64,000 nt of DNA from assembly GCA_000992695.1 (NCBI GenBank), contig LBUS01000002.1:62001-126000 (forward strand), in the 5' to 3' direction. Below, one piece after another: positions 1-9,244 of the stretch. A program made the position numbers and the translations under genes. Source of the DNA: Candidatus Peregrinibacteria bacterium GW2011_GWF2_38_29. GTDB taxonomy: Bacteria > Patescibacteriota > Gracilibacteria > UBA1369 > UBA12463. Within the stretch, counting starts at the first letter, position 1. The number at the start of each line of letters is the position of its first letter. Under the pieces are notes generated by a model. It did no database searches, was not told the DNA's origin, and was given only the letters and a program-made list of their open reading frames with translations.

Positions 1-1
1 T

Positions 2-1285
2 TCTTCCGGCGTTCCTGGTGCGGATTTCGCGCCTTCTCCTGCCGTTGATCAGCCTGGATTTTCCGAGGCTGTGCCTTTTTCAGATGAACCTATTGAATCA
101 ACCCCCGTAGAAGAAAAGCCAACTGAACAAAAAGTTTTGTCTGAAGATAGATTTATGGATTTAAGCGGAGGAGATTCGTTGGAAGAGGACCTTAATGATA
201 AAAGCGAATTTTTAGGCGAAGTAAAAAGCTCTTTAATTGGTACTTTTAGATTTAAAAAAGCATTTGGCTGTGTTGCCGTAGCTTTGATTTTGATAGGAAT
301 TGGATTTTATTTATTTTATGGGAAGGTTAACTTTTTGTTTAATACATGGGATAAAGTTACTTCACTTGTTAAAAAAACCGAGACCGTTGTTACGCAGAAT
401 GTTGATAGTGCGAATAAGGTGATTAAAGATATTCAGACTAAAGTTGAAAATAAGAATGTAAAGACTCAGCCGGTTTCATCTCAAGAAAGTTTTATTAAAG
501 AAATTATTAATTTATCTTATCAAATTGGCGAATCTTATGAGTTCGTACACGGAGGTGCGTTAACTTCATTTCTTGAGACTGCTTATTTGACTGGAGTTTT
601 GCCTGGTAAAAAATCGGGAATTAATACAGGTCTTGCTCTGGCTTTTAGAGTTGGTTTTACGAAATCAATTCTTGAAGATAATGTTTTTAAAAAGTATGTT
701 CGTGTTTTTGGTGAGCTGAAAAACGCTTACGCAACCGATATTTATAATATTTTGAATAATTCAACAAATAGAACCGAATCTCTCAATTCCGAACTTGCGA
801 TTCTTGAAGATGCCTATAAGCGTGGAAAAGAGCAGAGTGATTTAATTTTGAAAGAAATGGCTCAATTAAAAGCTGATGCAAAGGTTGTTGATGCTGAAAA
901 ATCTAAAATGGAAAAGGCATTTTTTGAAGATTTGAAAGCCGCAAAGCCCGATGATAGTTTTGATAAATTAACCTCTTTTACGCTTTTAACTCAAAAGAAA
1001 GGGGAGATTTCCGTCAGACACAATGCGCTCAAAGCTCTTGATGGTTATTATAAAATAGTTCTTAAACGCGTTGGTATAAGAATCGACGATATAAAGAAAA
1101 ATAAAGATGCTTTGATTCAAGGCGTTAGAGTTTATGAAGTTCCAGGTTCAAATGTTGATGTGATAATCAAAAATGGTACAACCGGCACTAAATCTAATCT
1201 TATTGATTCTTCATTAGATGGTGCAGATGGCGTAGTCCCTGGTGCTGATAATTGGAATATTCCAAAAATTCAATTGAATTTTTAA
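2..1285 (+). CDS. Membrane-anchored protein of unknown function, 5'-truncated by window edge
   Basis: Frame stays open upstream of the listed start (GTG at 71) to the window edge; one TM segment (CVAVALILIGIGFYLFY) followed by a coiled-coil-rich region. Confidence 0.6.
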   Translation, partial: SSGVPGADFAPSPAVDQPGFSEAVPFSDEPIESTPVEEKPTEQKVLSEDRFMDLSGGDSLEEDLNDKSEFLGEVKSSLIGTFRFKKAFGCVAVALILIGIGFYLFYGKVNFLFNTWDKVTSLVKKTETVVTQNVDSANKVIKDIQTKVENKNVKTQPVSSQESFIKEIINLSYQIGESYEFVHGGALTSFLETAYLTGVLPGKKSGINTGLALAFRVGFTKSILEDNVFKKYVRVFGELKNAYATDIYNILNNSTNRTESLNSELAILEDAYKRGKEQSDLILKEMAQLKADAKVVDAEKSKMEKAFFEDLKAAKPDDSFDKLTSFTLLTQKKGEISVRHNALKALDGYYKIVLKRVGIRIDDIKKNKDALIQGVRVYEVPGSNVDVIIKNGTTGTKSNLIDSSLDGADGVVPGADNWNIPKIQLNF

Positions 1286-1324
1286 TTTAGTTTCCTTATA
1301 TTTTGTTTAGCTTAACAGATTTTT

Positions 1325-3520
1325 GTGGCAAAGCTAAAAAATTTTATAGATAAGGTCAAAAAAACTAATCCTTCTGCGGATGTGCTTAAACTGGAGGCGG
1401 TTTATGATTTTATAATGAATCTTTCCGATAGTGAGCCTGATTTGTCCGTTGCGGAAGAGGTTTTGAAATTAAAGCCCGATTTAAGCTCTGTTATTGCCGC
1501 AATGCTTTATCCTGTTATTGAAAAAATTGATCATGAAAGTAAAAAGATAACAGATCTTGTTGATCCTGATTCTGTGAAGCTTTTGTCTTATGTTAAAAGA
1601 TTAAAAGGTATTTCTTATAACGTTGAAGTTACTGATCCGGAAACCATACGCGCTATGTTTATTGCTATGGCAAAAGATTTGAGAGTTATTTTGATTATGC
1701 TTTGTAGTATGGTTGTTATATCTTCCAAGCTTGGTGAGTTGGACGAGGCCGAGTGTGATAAGTTTGCTTTTCGAGCTATGAATATTTTTGTTCCAATTGC
1801 CGCAAGACTTGGTATCTATGAGATAAAGCATAGGTTGGAAGATAATGCTTTTAAATATATAAATACCGAGCAATTTAAAATCATTTCCGATCAATTAAAG
1901 AAATTTGGGCAAAAGAAAGCGGGATATATTAAAGAGATAAGGAATATTCTTACAGAATTTTTAAAAGAAAATGATATAGAAGGTTTTGTTGATGGCAGAA
2001 TTAAGAGCATTTATAGCATCTATCGTAAGATGAAGTTGAAGAATAAATCTTCAATTGATGATTTATTTGATATCGTTGCGATGCGCATTGTTTTGCCAAC
2101 GCAGTATTCTGCGGATAATAATGAAACTGTCGAGCATCTTTATAGGGTTTTGGGCCTTATACATGGCAAGTGGACTCCAATGCAGAATAGGTTCAAGGAT
2201 TATATTGCTGTTCCAAAGCCGAATGGTTATCAAAGTTTGCATACAACGGTTCTTGGCATTGCTCCTGATTTTTCAGAACAGCCTGTTGAGATACAGATAA
2301 GGTCTGAGCGTATGCATCGTGAGGCCGAGCTTGGTATTGCGACACATTGGATTTATGAAGAGAGCGGAAGTCATTATAGGATTGATTCTGCGAAATCAAA
2401 TCCCGCTCAAAAAAATCGCTTGGCTTGGTTGAGTGGACTTAAAGACGTCAAAGCTTTTGAAGGTATTTTTGATGGTACGGATATCATAAATGCTTTTGAA
2501 GATAGAATTTTTGCCCTTACTCCAAAGGGTGATGTTAAGGATTTATCCGTTGGCTCAACTGTTATTGATTTTGCTTATGCGATCCATACGGATATTGGTC
2601 ACAAAGCTTCTATGGCAAAGGCAAATGGCATTTCGGTTCCACTCAGTTATGAAATCAAAAACGGCGATATTATTGAAGTTGTATTAAAACCAAAGCCCGC
2701 TCCAAAGGTTGAATGGCTTGGATTTGTTAAAACAGATGGCGCAAGATCGAGAATTAAGTCTTGGGTGAAGAGTCAACATAATGATTATAATTTTAAAAAT
2801 GGTCGTGAAATTATTAATAAATATCTTGAAAGATCCGGAATGAATACGCTCGACGATAGCTTTTCGATATTAAAGACTTATGATGGACGATTATTAAGTC
2901 TTGCTCAGAGGAAAAAACTTGTAGAGGACGTTGGAAATGGTGCGATTTTGATAAAGAATTTTATTAAAAAATTGTTTCCACAAAATGTTACTGTGAAGCA
3001 TGGAGTTGTGCCAAAAATTTCTGTATCGAAAAAGCTGAAGAGTGTTAAAAAAACCGCTTCTGATAATCAAGTTTTCATAGGTGGTGAATCGGGTTTGCCT
3101 ATTAAATTTGCCAAATGTTGTTCGCCTAAAAGAGGCGATGATATTGCGGGTTATGTTACTACTTATGGCCATATCACGGTTCATAAAACTGCATGTAAGT
3201 TTTGGAAAAATAGTATTTCCAAGAGAATGGTTGAGGCTTCTTGGTCTTTATTTGATGCACCAAAAGATAAAAAATATACTGTTAAAATTGTAGTTGAGGT
3301 TAAAAATAGAATTGGTCTTTTGCGTGATATTGCTTCTGTTATAGCCGGAATGAATATAAATATCGTTGATGTTGTTTTTATTGAGAGAAAAGACGATTTT
3401 GTTAAAAGAGTTTTTGTTCTTGAATTTTCAGATTATTCGCAGGTTGATGCGCTTATGGATAAGCTTGAGAATATTTCAGACGTTATGAAGGTTTACGTTC
3501 AGCCGTCTTCAAAATCTTGA
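1325..3520 (+). CDS. RelA/SpoT-family (p)ppGpp synthetase with degenerate HD hydrolase domain
   Basis: Synthetase motifs GRIKSIYSIYRKM, FDIVAMRIV, FKDYIAVPKPNGYQSLHT, EIQIRSERMHREAELGIATHW; TGS and ACT regions; GTG start. Confidence 0.9.
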   Translation: MAKLKNFIDKVKKTNPSADVLKLEAVYDFIMNLSDSEPDLSVAEEVLKLKPDLSSVIAAMLYPVIEKIDHESKKITDLVDPDSVKLLSYVKRLKGISYNVEVTDPETIRAMFIAMAKDLRVILIMLCSMVVISSKLGELDEAECDKFAFRAMNIFVPIAARLGIYEIKHRLEDNAFKYINTEQFKIISDQLKKFGQKKAGYIKEIRNILTEFLKENDIEGFVDGRIKSIYSIYRKMKLKNKSSIDDLFDIVAMRIVLPTQYSADNNETVEHLYRVLGLIHGKWTPMQNRFKDYIAVPKPNGYQSLHTTVLGIAPDFSEQPVEIQIRSERMHREAELGIATHWIYEESGSHYRIDSAKSNPAQKNRLAWLSGLKDVKAFEGIFDGTDIINAFEDRIFALTPKGDVKDLSVGSTVIDFAYAIHTDIGHKASMAKANGISVPLSYEIKNGDIIEVVLKPKPAPKVEWLGFVKTDGARSRIKSWVKSQHNDYNFKNGREIINKYLERSGMNTLDDSFSILKTYDGRLLSLAQRKKLVEDVGNGAILIKNFIKKLFPQNVTVKHGVVPKISVSKKLKSVKKTASDNQVFIGGESGLPIKFAKCCSPKRGDDIAGYVTTYGHITVHKTACKFWKNSISKRMVEASWSLFDAPKDKKYTVKIVVEVKNRIGLLRDIASVIAGMNINIVDVVFIERKDDFVKRVFVLEFSDYSQVDALMDKLENISDVMKVYVQPSSKS

Positions 3521-3522
3521 TT

Positions 3523-4278
3523 TTAAAATTTTAAATTTAAGGCTACTTTTTCAGAATTTATTTGAGGGAGGTTATGACTGTGCCAAATTTCAGAGATTAT
3601 AGTTTCAAGAAATTCAATGTCTTCTTTTGAGATTTTTATTTGAAGTATTTTTTCATAACTGTTTTTTAGTGCAAAGTTAATGAGCTTTAACATATTTGGC
3701 TCAAATGAGACTCCTTGCAGTTTGCCTTGTTTGTTTTGTAAGCATGAATTGCAAATGAGATTTTCTATATTCCACGCGATTATGTCTCCGATTTCTATTT
3801 TTTTATTACACATCATGCAGTGCTTAAAAGAGGGGACTATCCCCGCCATATCAAGGAATTTGATCTTAAATATAAGGTAAATCAGATATGGTTTTTCAAG
3901 AACTTCAATTGCAGACATGGCCTCTTCTATTAATGTGAAATACTTTCTCATTCCATAATTTTGATATGTGAGCTTGTCTGCTATTTCAGTTATTCCCTCA
4001 ATAAGAGCGAATCTTAATATGTTGTTTCTTGCTTTTTGGAACGTTTTTTCGAGGATACATTGTCTTATTGTAAAACTGCCTTTTGTGCTTTTATAAAGGT
4101 TTAATTTGCAAATGTTTGTTTTGTCGAGTCTGCCTACAAATGGCGATGATGGTTTTTGGGCGAATTTGGCAGTTGCGCGGATTTTTCCGTATGCACGCGT
4201 AAAAATGGAAACAAATCTATCGTATTCTTTTTGTACGCTATAGCCGAGGATAATGCCTGATGTCATTATTTCACGCAT
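3523..4278 (-). CDS. recO: DNA repair protein RecO
   Basis: N-terminal OB-like GIILGYSVQKEYDRFVSIFTRAYGKIRA and CxxC...CxxC zinc motif (CMMCNKK...CNSCL). Confidence 0.8.
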   Translation of the reverse strand: MREIMTSGIILGYSVQKEYDRFVSIFTRAYGKIRATAKFAQKPSSPFVGRLDKTNICKLNLYKSTKGSFTIRQCILEKTFQKARNNILRFALIEGITEIADKLTYQNYGMRKYFTLIEEAMSAIEVLEKPYLIYLIFKIKFLDMAGIVPSFKHCMMCNKKIEIGDIIAWNIENLICNSCLQNKQGKLQGVSFEPNMLKLINFALKNSYEKILQIKISKEDIEFLETIISEIWHSHNLPQINSEKVALNLKF

Positions 4279-5207
4279 TATTTCAGAAAGTGTTTTTTAA
4301 TATTTCTGTGAACGCTCCATATACTGCCGAGTACGCATATTGTTATTGCTGTGAAAAGTTCAAGTAAAAAGACCGTTCCAATTCCAATTCCGGATTCCGC
4401 GAAAATTCCAAACCCTCCAAGAAATTTTCCCCAAAGCATGAAAGACGTGAGAATAAAGCCAATTATACTTGCAAGGATTGCGTACCATGCGGCTTCAAAT
4501 ATGAATGGGAGTCTGATGAATATTGGTTTTGCTCCAACAAGGCGCATGATGTTTATTTCCGCTCGTCTTGAATAGATCGTGATGTGGATTGCGTTGTTGA
4601 TTATGAGCGCGCTTCCAATGATGAAAAGCATAATAACCCACAAAATAATATTTTTCGTGAACGAAGACATTTCTGTTAATTTTGCTGAAACTTTTTGAGT
4701 TATTGATGCGTCATTTTGATTTTCAATATTTTCGAGTAAATTCTTATATTTGCTTTCTTTGAGCGCATTTTCTATATATGAATATTGAGCTGGATCTGTT
4801 GCGATGACGTGGATGCTTGGAGGAAGCGGGTTTTGCATATTGTATTTTTCAAAAAAGCCCGCTGTATCCGGGTGACCTTTTTTGAATGATGAAAAAGCTT
4901 CTTCTTTTGAAACGAATTTTGCTTCTTGTATTCCCGGCATATCTTTAATGTCTAAAGCCATTTTTTCAGCATCGTATTTTTCAGTATCTTCTTTTAAATA
5001 AATAACCAAATCAACTTTTGAGCTCATGTCTTTAATTGCTCCTGATGCGATGAAATTCACAACCAGAAGCACATTAAATATAAAAATAAGGATTGCCATA
5101 ACGATCGTTATTCCGATTGAAAGCACGCCATTTCTTTTTATATTTGCGACGCTCAATGCCAGTGTGCGCTTAAGCAGGACGAAGAAGTTGTTCTCCTTGA
5201 TTTTCAT
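4278..5207 (-). CDS. ftsX: Cell division protein FtsX
   Basis: FtsX-type permease topology, VDLVIYLKEDTEKYDAEKMALDIKDMPGIQEAKFVSKEEAF, C-terminal RRAEINIMRLVGA. Confidence 0.85.
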   Translation of the reverse strand: MKIKENNFFVLLKRTLALSVANIKRNGVLSIGITIVMAILIFIFNVLLVVNFIASGAIKDMSSKVDLVIYLKEDTEKYDAEKMALDIKDMPGIQEAKFVSKEEAFSSFKKGHPDTAGFFEKYNMQNPLPPSIHVIATDPAQYSYIENALKESKYKNLLENIENQNDASITQKVSAKLTEMSSFTKNIILWVIMLFIIGSALIINNAIHITIYSRRAEINIMRLVGAKPIFIRLPFIFEAAWYAILASIIGFILTSFMLWGKFLGGFGIFAESGIGIGTVFLLELFTAITICVLGSIWSVHRNIKKHFLK

Positions 5208-5661
5208 ATATTATTGTTTTAATTTCTTTTTTTATTGAAGAGTGTTCGCGCTTTGCTGCGATCAACGATGATTTGTACACATCAGGCCTGTATGGCTTTA
5301 AGCGATAGATGCTTGCGTCGAGTTTTAATTGTATGATTAGGCTTTTTATGCCGTATGTAAAAGCAAATTGGTCATATCCGAGCGCGATTACGTTTGGTCT
5401 ATATTTTTTGATCGCGAAATATTTGTCATTTTCATCACCGAGTATGATTTTATCTATTAATTCGGTTTTTTTGAGATTTTTGATGCGCTGGTTTTCGTTA
5501 TTTATTGTGGCGCGTCCTTTGATTTTTTTTACAGTTGAATCACGGGCAATGACAGCAATTATATATCCGCCGAGTTCATGCGCTTGTTTGAACATGTTTT
5601 CATGTCCGGCATGTAGAATGTCAAAAGTTCCAAAGATCATTACTTTTTTGATTTGCGTCAT
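5170..5661 (-). CDS. Cytidylyltransferase-family nucleotidyltransferase, FAD synthase (RibL)/TagD-like
   Basis: GTFDILHAGHENMFKQAHELG motif; 163 aa stand-alone domain. Confidence 0.75.
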   Translation of the reverse strand: MTQIKKVMIFGTFDILHAGHENMFKQAHELGGYIIAVIARDSTVKKIKGRATINNENQRIKNLKKTELIDKIILGDENDKYFAIKKYRPNVIALGYDQFAFTYGIKSLIIQLKLDASIYRLKPYRPDVYKSSLIAAKREHSSIKKEIKTIIYENQGEQLLRPA

Positions 5662-5664
5662 AAT

Positions 5665-5973
5665 TTAAGGCGTTAAATCCGGGAAAATTATTTCAAAAAC
5701 AATGATAAGCATTATAAATGTACCTAGTGTTGCTCCGGCCGGGATTAGAATTTTTTTGTTGAGTTGGCCCGGTTCGGTGAATCCTTCAACTAATTGTGAA
5801 ATTCCGTATACTAAAGCGGAAATTATGAATGGGATTTGTATTGTTTGATGCGTTATAGTTGCGTGTATTTTATAAAAATCAGCGAGAATCATGAGTCCGC
5901 TCATAATATAAATTCCACCTAAAATTGCGAAAAACCAAATTCCGACCTTTTGGATGTTTTTTATTGTTTCCAT
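5665..5973 (-). CDS. Small integral membrane protein
   Basis: Start set at ATG 5971-5973 (METIKNIQKVGIWFF...); ORF-track extension to 6147 runs into a structured intergenic element. Confidence 0.55.
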   Translation of the reverse strand: METIKNIQKVGIWFFAILGGIYIMSGLMILADFYKIHATITHQTIQIPFIISALVYGISQLVEGFTEPGQLNKKILIPAGATLGTFIMLIIVFEIIFPDLTP

Positions 5974-6005
5974 CGCGGATATTATACATATTTCCGTTAA
6001 ACAAA

Positions 6006-6163
6006 GGAAGATTAGAATTTTTGTTCCATCAAAAGACGCTGTTGATTTCCCCTGCGAGGAAATCACAGCTCGCGCTCGGTTGTCACTCTTTTTGCTTTGC
6101 AAAAAGCCGTGCCCGCGACAACCTCCGCGACGCTTTTTCTGTACCAAAAATCTCTAATCTTCC
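6006..6163. repeat. 158-bp imperfect inverted-repeat element enclosing two nested hairpins
   Basis: GGAAGATTAGAaTTTTTG (6006-6023) versus CAAAAAtcTCTAATCTTCC (6145-6163); inner hairpins at 6044-6064 and 6071-6129. Confidence 0.8.
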
Positions 6164-6209
6164 AACTATTTCAAAAATTCTGTTATAATCTTCGCGTAAA
6201 CTAAAAATT

Positions 6210-6503
6210 ATGTTATCGGAAGAAGAGGTCAAACATATTGCAAAGCTTGCGAGAATTCGCCTTACTGATGCGGAAATTAAGAAGTATTCCACTCAGCTGA
6301 CGGATATTTTGGAATATGTGAAAATTCTTGAAGAAGTTGATACAAAGAACTTTGAGCCGACTTCGCAGGTGACGGGGTTAAAAGATGTGACGCGTGAGGA
6401 TGTTGTTGTGAGCAATTCTGCAACCGGTGAGGATTTACTTAAATGCAGTACGCTTCCGGTTCAAAACAATCAAATAAAAGTTAAACCTGTTATAAAACAA
6501 TAA
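6210..6503 (+). CDS. gatC: Asp/Glu-tRNA amidotransferase subunit C
   Basis: LSEEEVKHIAKLARIRLTDAEIKKYSTQLTDILEYVKILEEVDT. Confidence 0.93.
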   Translation: MLSEEEVKHIAKLARIRLTDAEIKKYSTQLTDILEYVKILEEVDTKNFEPTSQVTGLKDVTREDVVVSNSATGEDLLKCSTLPVQNNQIKVKPVIKQ

Positions 6504-7984
6504 TGGATCTGACGAATTTAACATTAAAGGAGGCAAGTGAAGGCTTAAAGGCTAAGAAATTTTCTTCTGTTGATTTAACAAAAGCTTATTTTGAACGTAT
6601 AAAAAAAGTTGATAAAAATTTGCATGCGTATGTTTTGGAGACCGAAGAGCAAGCCCTTAAGGATGCGGAAAAAGCTGATGAAATTTTGGCGAAAGGAGAG
6701 GGGAGCGCATTAACCGGGATTCCATGTGCATTGAAAGATAACTTTAATACAAAAGGCGTGCGAACGACTTGTTGTTCAAAAATTTTGGAGAATTTTGTTC
6801 CACCTTATGACGCGACTGTTGTTAAAAAATTAAAAGAAGCCGGCGTTGTTGTTCTTGGTAAAACAAATACTGATGAGTTTACGTGCGGTGGTTCAACCGA
6901 ACATTCATGTTTTGGTCCGACAAGCAATCCTTGGGACGTTTTTCGCGTTGCAGGAGGAAGCTCTGGTGGAAGCGCTTGTGCAGTTGCTTCTAATATGGCC
7001 GTGTTTGCACTTGGGACAGACACCGGTGGGAGTATCCGTGAACCTGCGAGCTTTTGCGGATGTGTTGGCTTAAAAGTTACATATGGAAGAGTTTCTAGAA
7101 GCGGTGTAACTTCTTTTGCTTCAAGCTGGGATACGATTGGTCCTCTTGCGAAAACTGTTGAAGATGCGGCTATGGTTTTGCAAGCTATTGCCGGTCATGA
7201 TGATCTTGATTCAACAACGCCAAATATTCCTGTTCCTGATTATTTGAAAAATATTGATAAAGGCGTTAAAGGTCTTAAGATAGGTATTCCTAAAGAATAC
7301 TTTGAAGAAGGGATTGAGGTAGGCGTGCGTGAAGTCGTTATGAATGCCGTTAAAGAATATGAAAAAATGGGCGCGGAAATTGTTGAGATTTCTCTTCCAA
7401 TGACAAAATATGCCGTTGCGGCTTATTATATTGCGGCGCCTGCGGAATTGAGTGCGAATTTGGCGCGTTTTGACGGGATTCGATATGGAAGAAAGCCGCA
7501 AAATGAAGGTGAAGACTTGTTGGATTATTATTTTGCCGCTCGCGGAGAAGGTTTTGGCGATGAAATAAAAAGACGTGTAATGATCGGTACATATGTTTTG
7601 TCTGCCGGATATTATGATGCGTATTATAAAAAAGCGCAGAAAGTGAGAACTTTGATTATTAAAGACTTTGAAGATGCGTTTAAGAAAGTTGATGTGATGA
7701 TTACACCTGTTGCGCCGATTCCCGCATGGAAAATTGGTGAAAAAATGAACGATCCTTTGGCAATGTATTTGGCCGATGCTTTTACGATTCCGATTAACGC
7801 AGCCGGTGTTCCTGCGATGTCTGTTCCTGCGGGTTTTGTGAAAGGAGATAAAGGCGATTTGCCGGTTGGAATACAAATTATTGGACCACAGTTTAGCGAG
7901 GAATTGTTGTTTCAAGTAGGTAATGCGTATGAGAAAAATTCAAAAGTCAAAGCTCAAAACGTAAAACCACAATTCAAAGCTTAA
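6503..7984 (+). CDS. gatA: Asp/Glu-tRNA amidotransferase subunit A
   Basis: Amidase signature GGSSGGSACAVASNMAVFALGTDTGGSIREPASFCG; abuts gatC. Confidence 0.96.
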   Translation: MDLTNLTLKEASEGLKAKKFSSVDLTKAYFERIKKVDKNLHAYVLETEEQALKDAEKADEILAKGEGSALTGIPCALKDNFNTKGVRTTCCSKILENFVPPYDATVVKKLKEAGVVVLGKTNTDEFTCGGSTEHSCFGPTSNPWDVFRVAGGSSGGSACAVASNMAVFALGTDTGGSIREPASFCGCVGLKVTYGRVSRSGVTSFASSWDTIGPLAKTVEDAAMVLQAIAGHDDLDSTTPNIPVPDYLKNIDKGVKGLKIGIPKEYFEEGIEVGVREVVMNAVKEYEKMGAEIVEISLPMTKYAVAAYYIAAPAELSANLARFDGIRYGRKPQNEGEDLLDYYFAARGEGFGDEIKRRVMIGTYVLSAGYYDAYYKKAQKVRTLIIKDFEDAFKKVDVMITPVAPIPAWKIGEKMNDPLAMYLADAFTIPINAAGVPAMSVPAGFVKGDKGDLPVGIQIIGPQFSEELLFQVGNAYEKNSKVKAQNVKPQFKA

Positions 7985-8050
7985 AGCCATAATTCATTGA
8001 CATATGTATAATAATAGTTATTGTTAATGTATTATATGATTTAAATTCTT

Positions 8051-8248
8051 ATGGTAAATTTTACCGTTAGTGGACCTGATTGGATTAATGCTCCTTGGAG
8101 ACCATCAGAAGCAACATTGGCAAGAATGCGTAGGTTTGATGAAGAACAGCGGAGTATTGCAGCTGAAGTTGCTGGATTAAGTGCCGAAGAAAGAGAAAGA
8201 ATTATTGATGATTTTTTGGGACCTGATGTTCCCGAAAAACGAAATTAA
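8051..8248 (+). CDS. Small hypothetical protein (65 aa)
   Basis: Complete ORF in an intergenic gap; TTGACA and a TATGTATAAT-like box upstream at about 7997. Confidence 0.45.
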   Translation: MVNFTVSGPDWINAPWRPSEATLARMRRFDEEQRSIAAEVAGLSAEERERIIDDFLGPDVPEKRN

Positions 8249-9012
8249 AAGTGCACGTTTAATTCTTCTGAATTCTTTTTAATTCCCGCGAATTCCCAAG
8301 CCATTTTGAAGATTGCTTTTTGAGTGTTTGCGATTTCTTTACTTTCGATAATCATGCCGATGAGTTCTCCTGTGAATGAAGCGATTGCGACTTTGTCGTC
8401 ATAGATGTTGATTTCGTTGGTGAAATCAAATTTTTGTGGATCTATAAGGCGAATTTCACGGAAGTATTTTTTATCGTCTTTATGAACGGTTTTGCCGTAT
8501 TCGTCGTCGGGCGCGATGCCACGTAAATAGATTTTCTTTTTTACGCGTTTTTTTACGTATTCATTGTCGTAATCAGGCCAAAAGTTGCGAATTTCACGTG
8601 AGTTCGCGTAGTTTAAGATTTCGCTTTTACTGGTTAACGTATCTGCATAAATGGCTTTTATACCTTCAACTCCTTCAAAGTAGCGGATGTGCGGATGGAT
8701 TGCGTCTCCTTTTAAACGCTTTAAATCCGGTAGAATTGATTTTAAGTTTTGCGCTTTTCTGTGAGTTTCGGAAACTACAATTTCCGGATCTGTAGCACTG
8801 AAAAATTTGAGTTGGTTTTTTGTTAAAAAGCTGACAAAGCCCTTTTCTTTAAGCTTTTCGAGGATGTCGTATGTTGTGACGCGGTTGAGTCCGGATGATT
8901 TTGCAATTTTTGAAACAAGGCTTGTGCCAGATTCAAGACAGGCAATATAAACGCGGGATTCCTTGTCCGTTAATCCGATATCTTTAAGAGTGTGAATTAA
9001 TGTTTTTGTCAA
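8245..9012 (-). CDS. TrmB-like transcriptional regulator
   Basis: N-terminal HTH LKDIGLTDKESRVYIACLESGTSLVSKIAKSSGLNRVTTYDILEKLKEKGFV typical of TrmB family. Confidence 0.8.
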   Translation of the reverse strand: MTKTLIHTLKDIGLTDKESRVYIACLESGTSLVSKIAKSSGLNRVTTYDILEKLKEKGFVSFLTKNQLKFFSATDPEIVVSETHRKAQNLKSILPDLKRLKGDAIHPHIRYFEGVEGIKAIYADTLTSKSEILNYANSREIRNFWPDYDNEYVKKRVKKKIYLRGIAPDDEYGKTVHKDDKKYFREIRLIDPQKFDFTNEINIYDDKVAIASFTGELIGMIIESKEIANTQKAIFKMAWEFAGIKKNSEELNVHF

Positions 9013-9244
9013 TTTAAAATTGTTGTAGAAATTTTCGACAGTTAAATTTTACATCAAGGTTTTATGCCGCACAATGTATTTTATGTTTTATGTATTTTTT
9101 GGCCTTTGGATGCGATAAGTATTGGTAGTGAAACTTTTTTCTACAGTGATTTTTTCACGATTCAAAATTGATTGAAATTGAAAAATTTTAGTAATACTTT
9201 AAATTTGTGTTTTAAAAATTTATTTAAAATCTAACCCAAAAAAT

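Noticed and set aside
5925-6188. Overlapping plus-strand ORFs (and minus-strand 6083-6292) in the gatC upstream region
   Set aside because: They fall inside the 158-bp structured inverted repeat; no independent coding evidence
7211-7915. 234-aa minus-strand ORF antisense to gatA
   Set aside because: gatA is unambiguous; antisense product is low-complexity His/Asn/Arg/Ile-rich, typical shadow ORF
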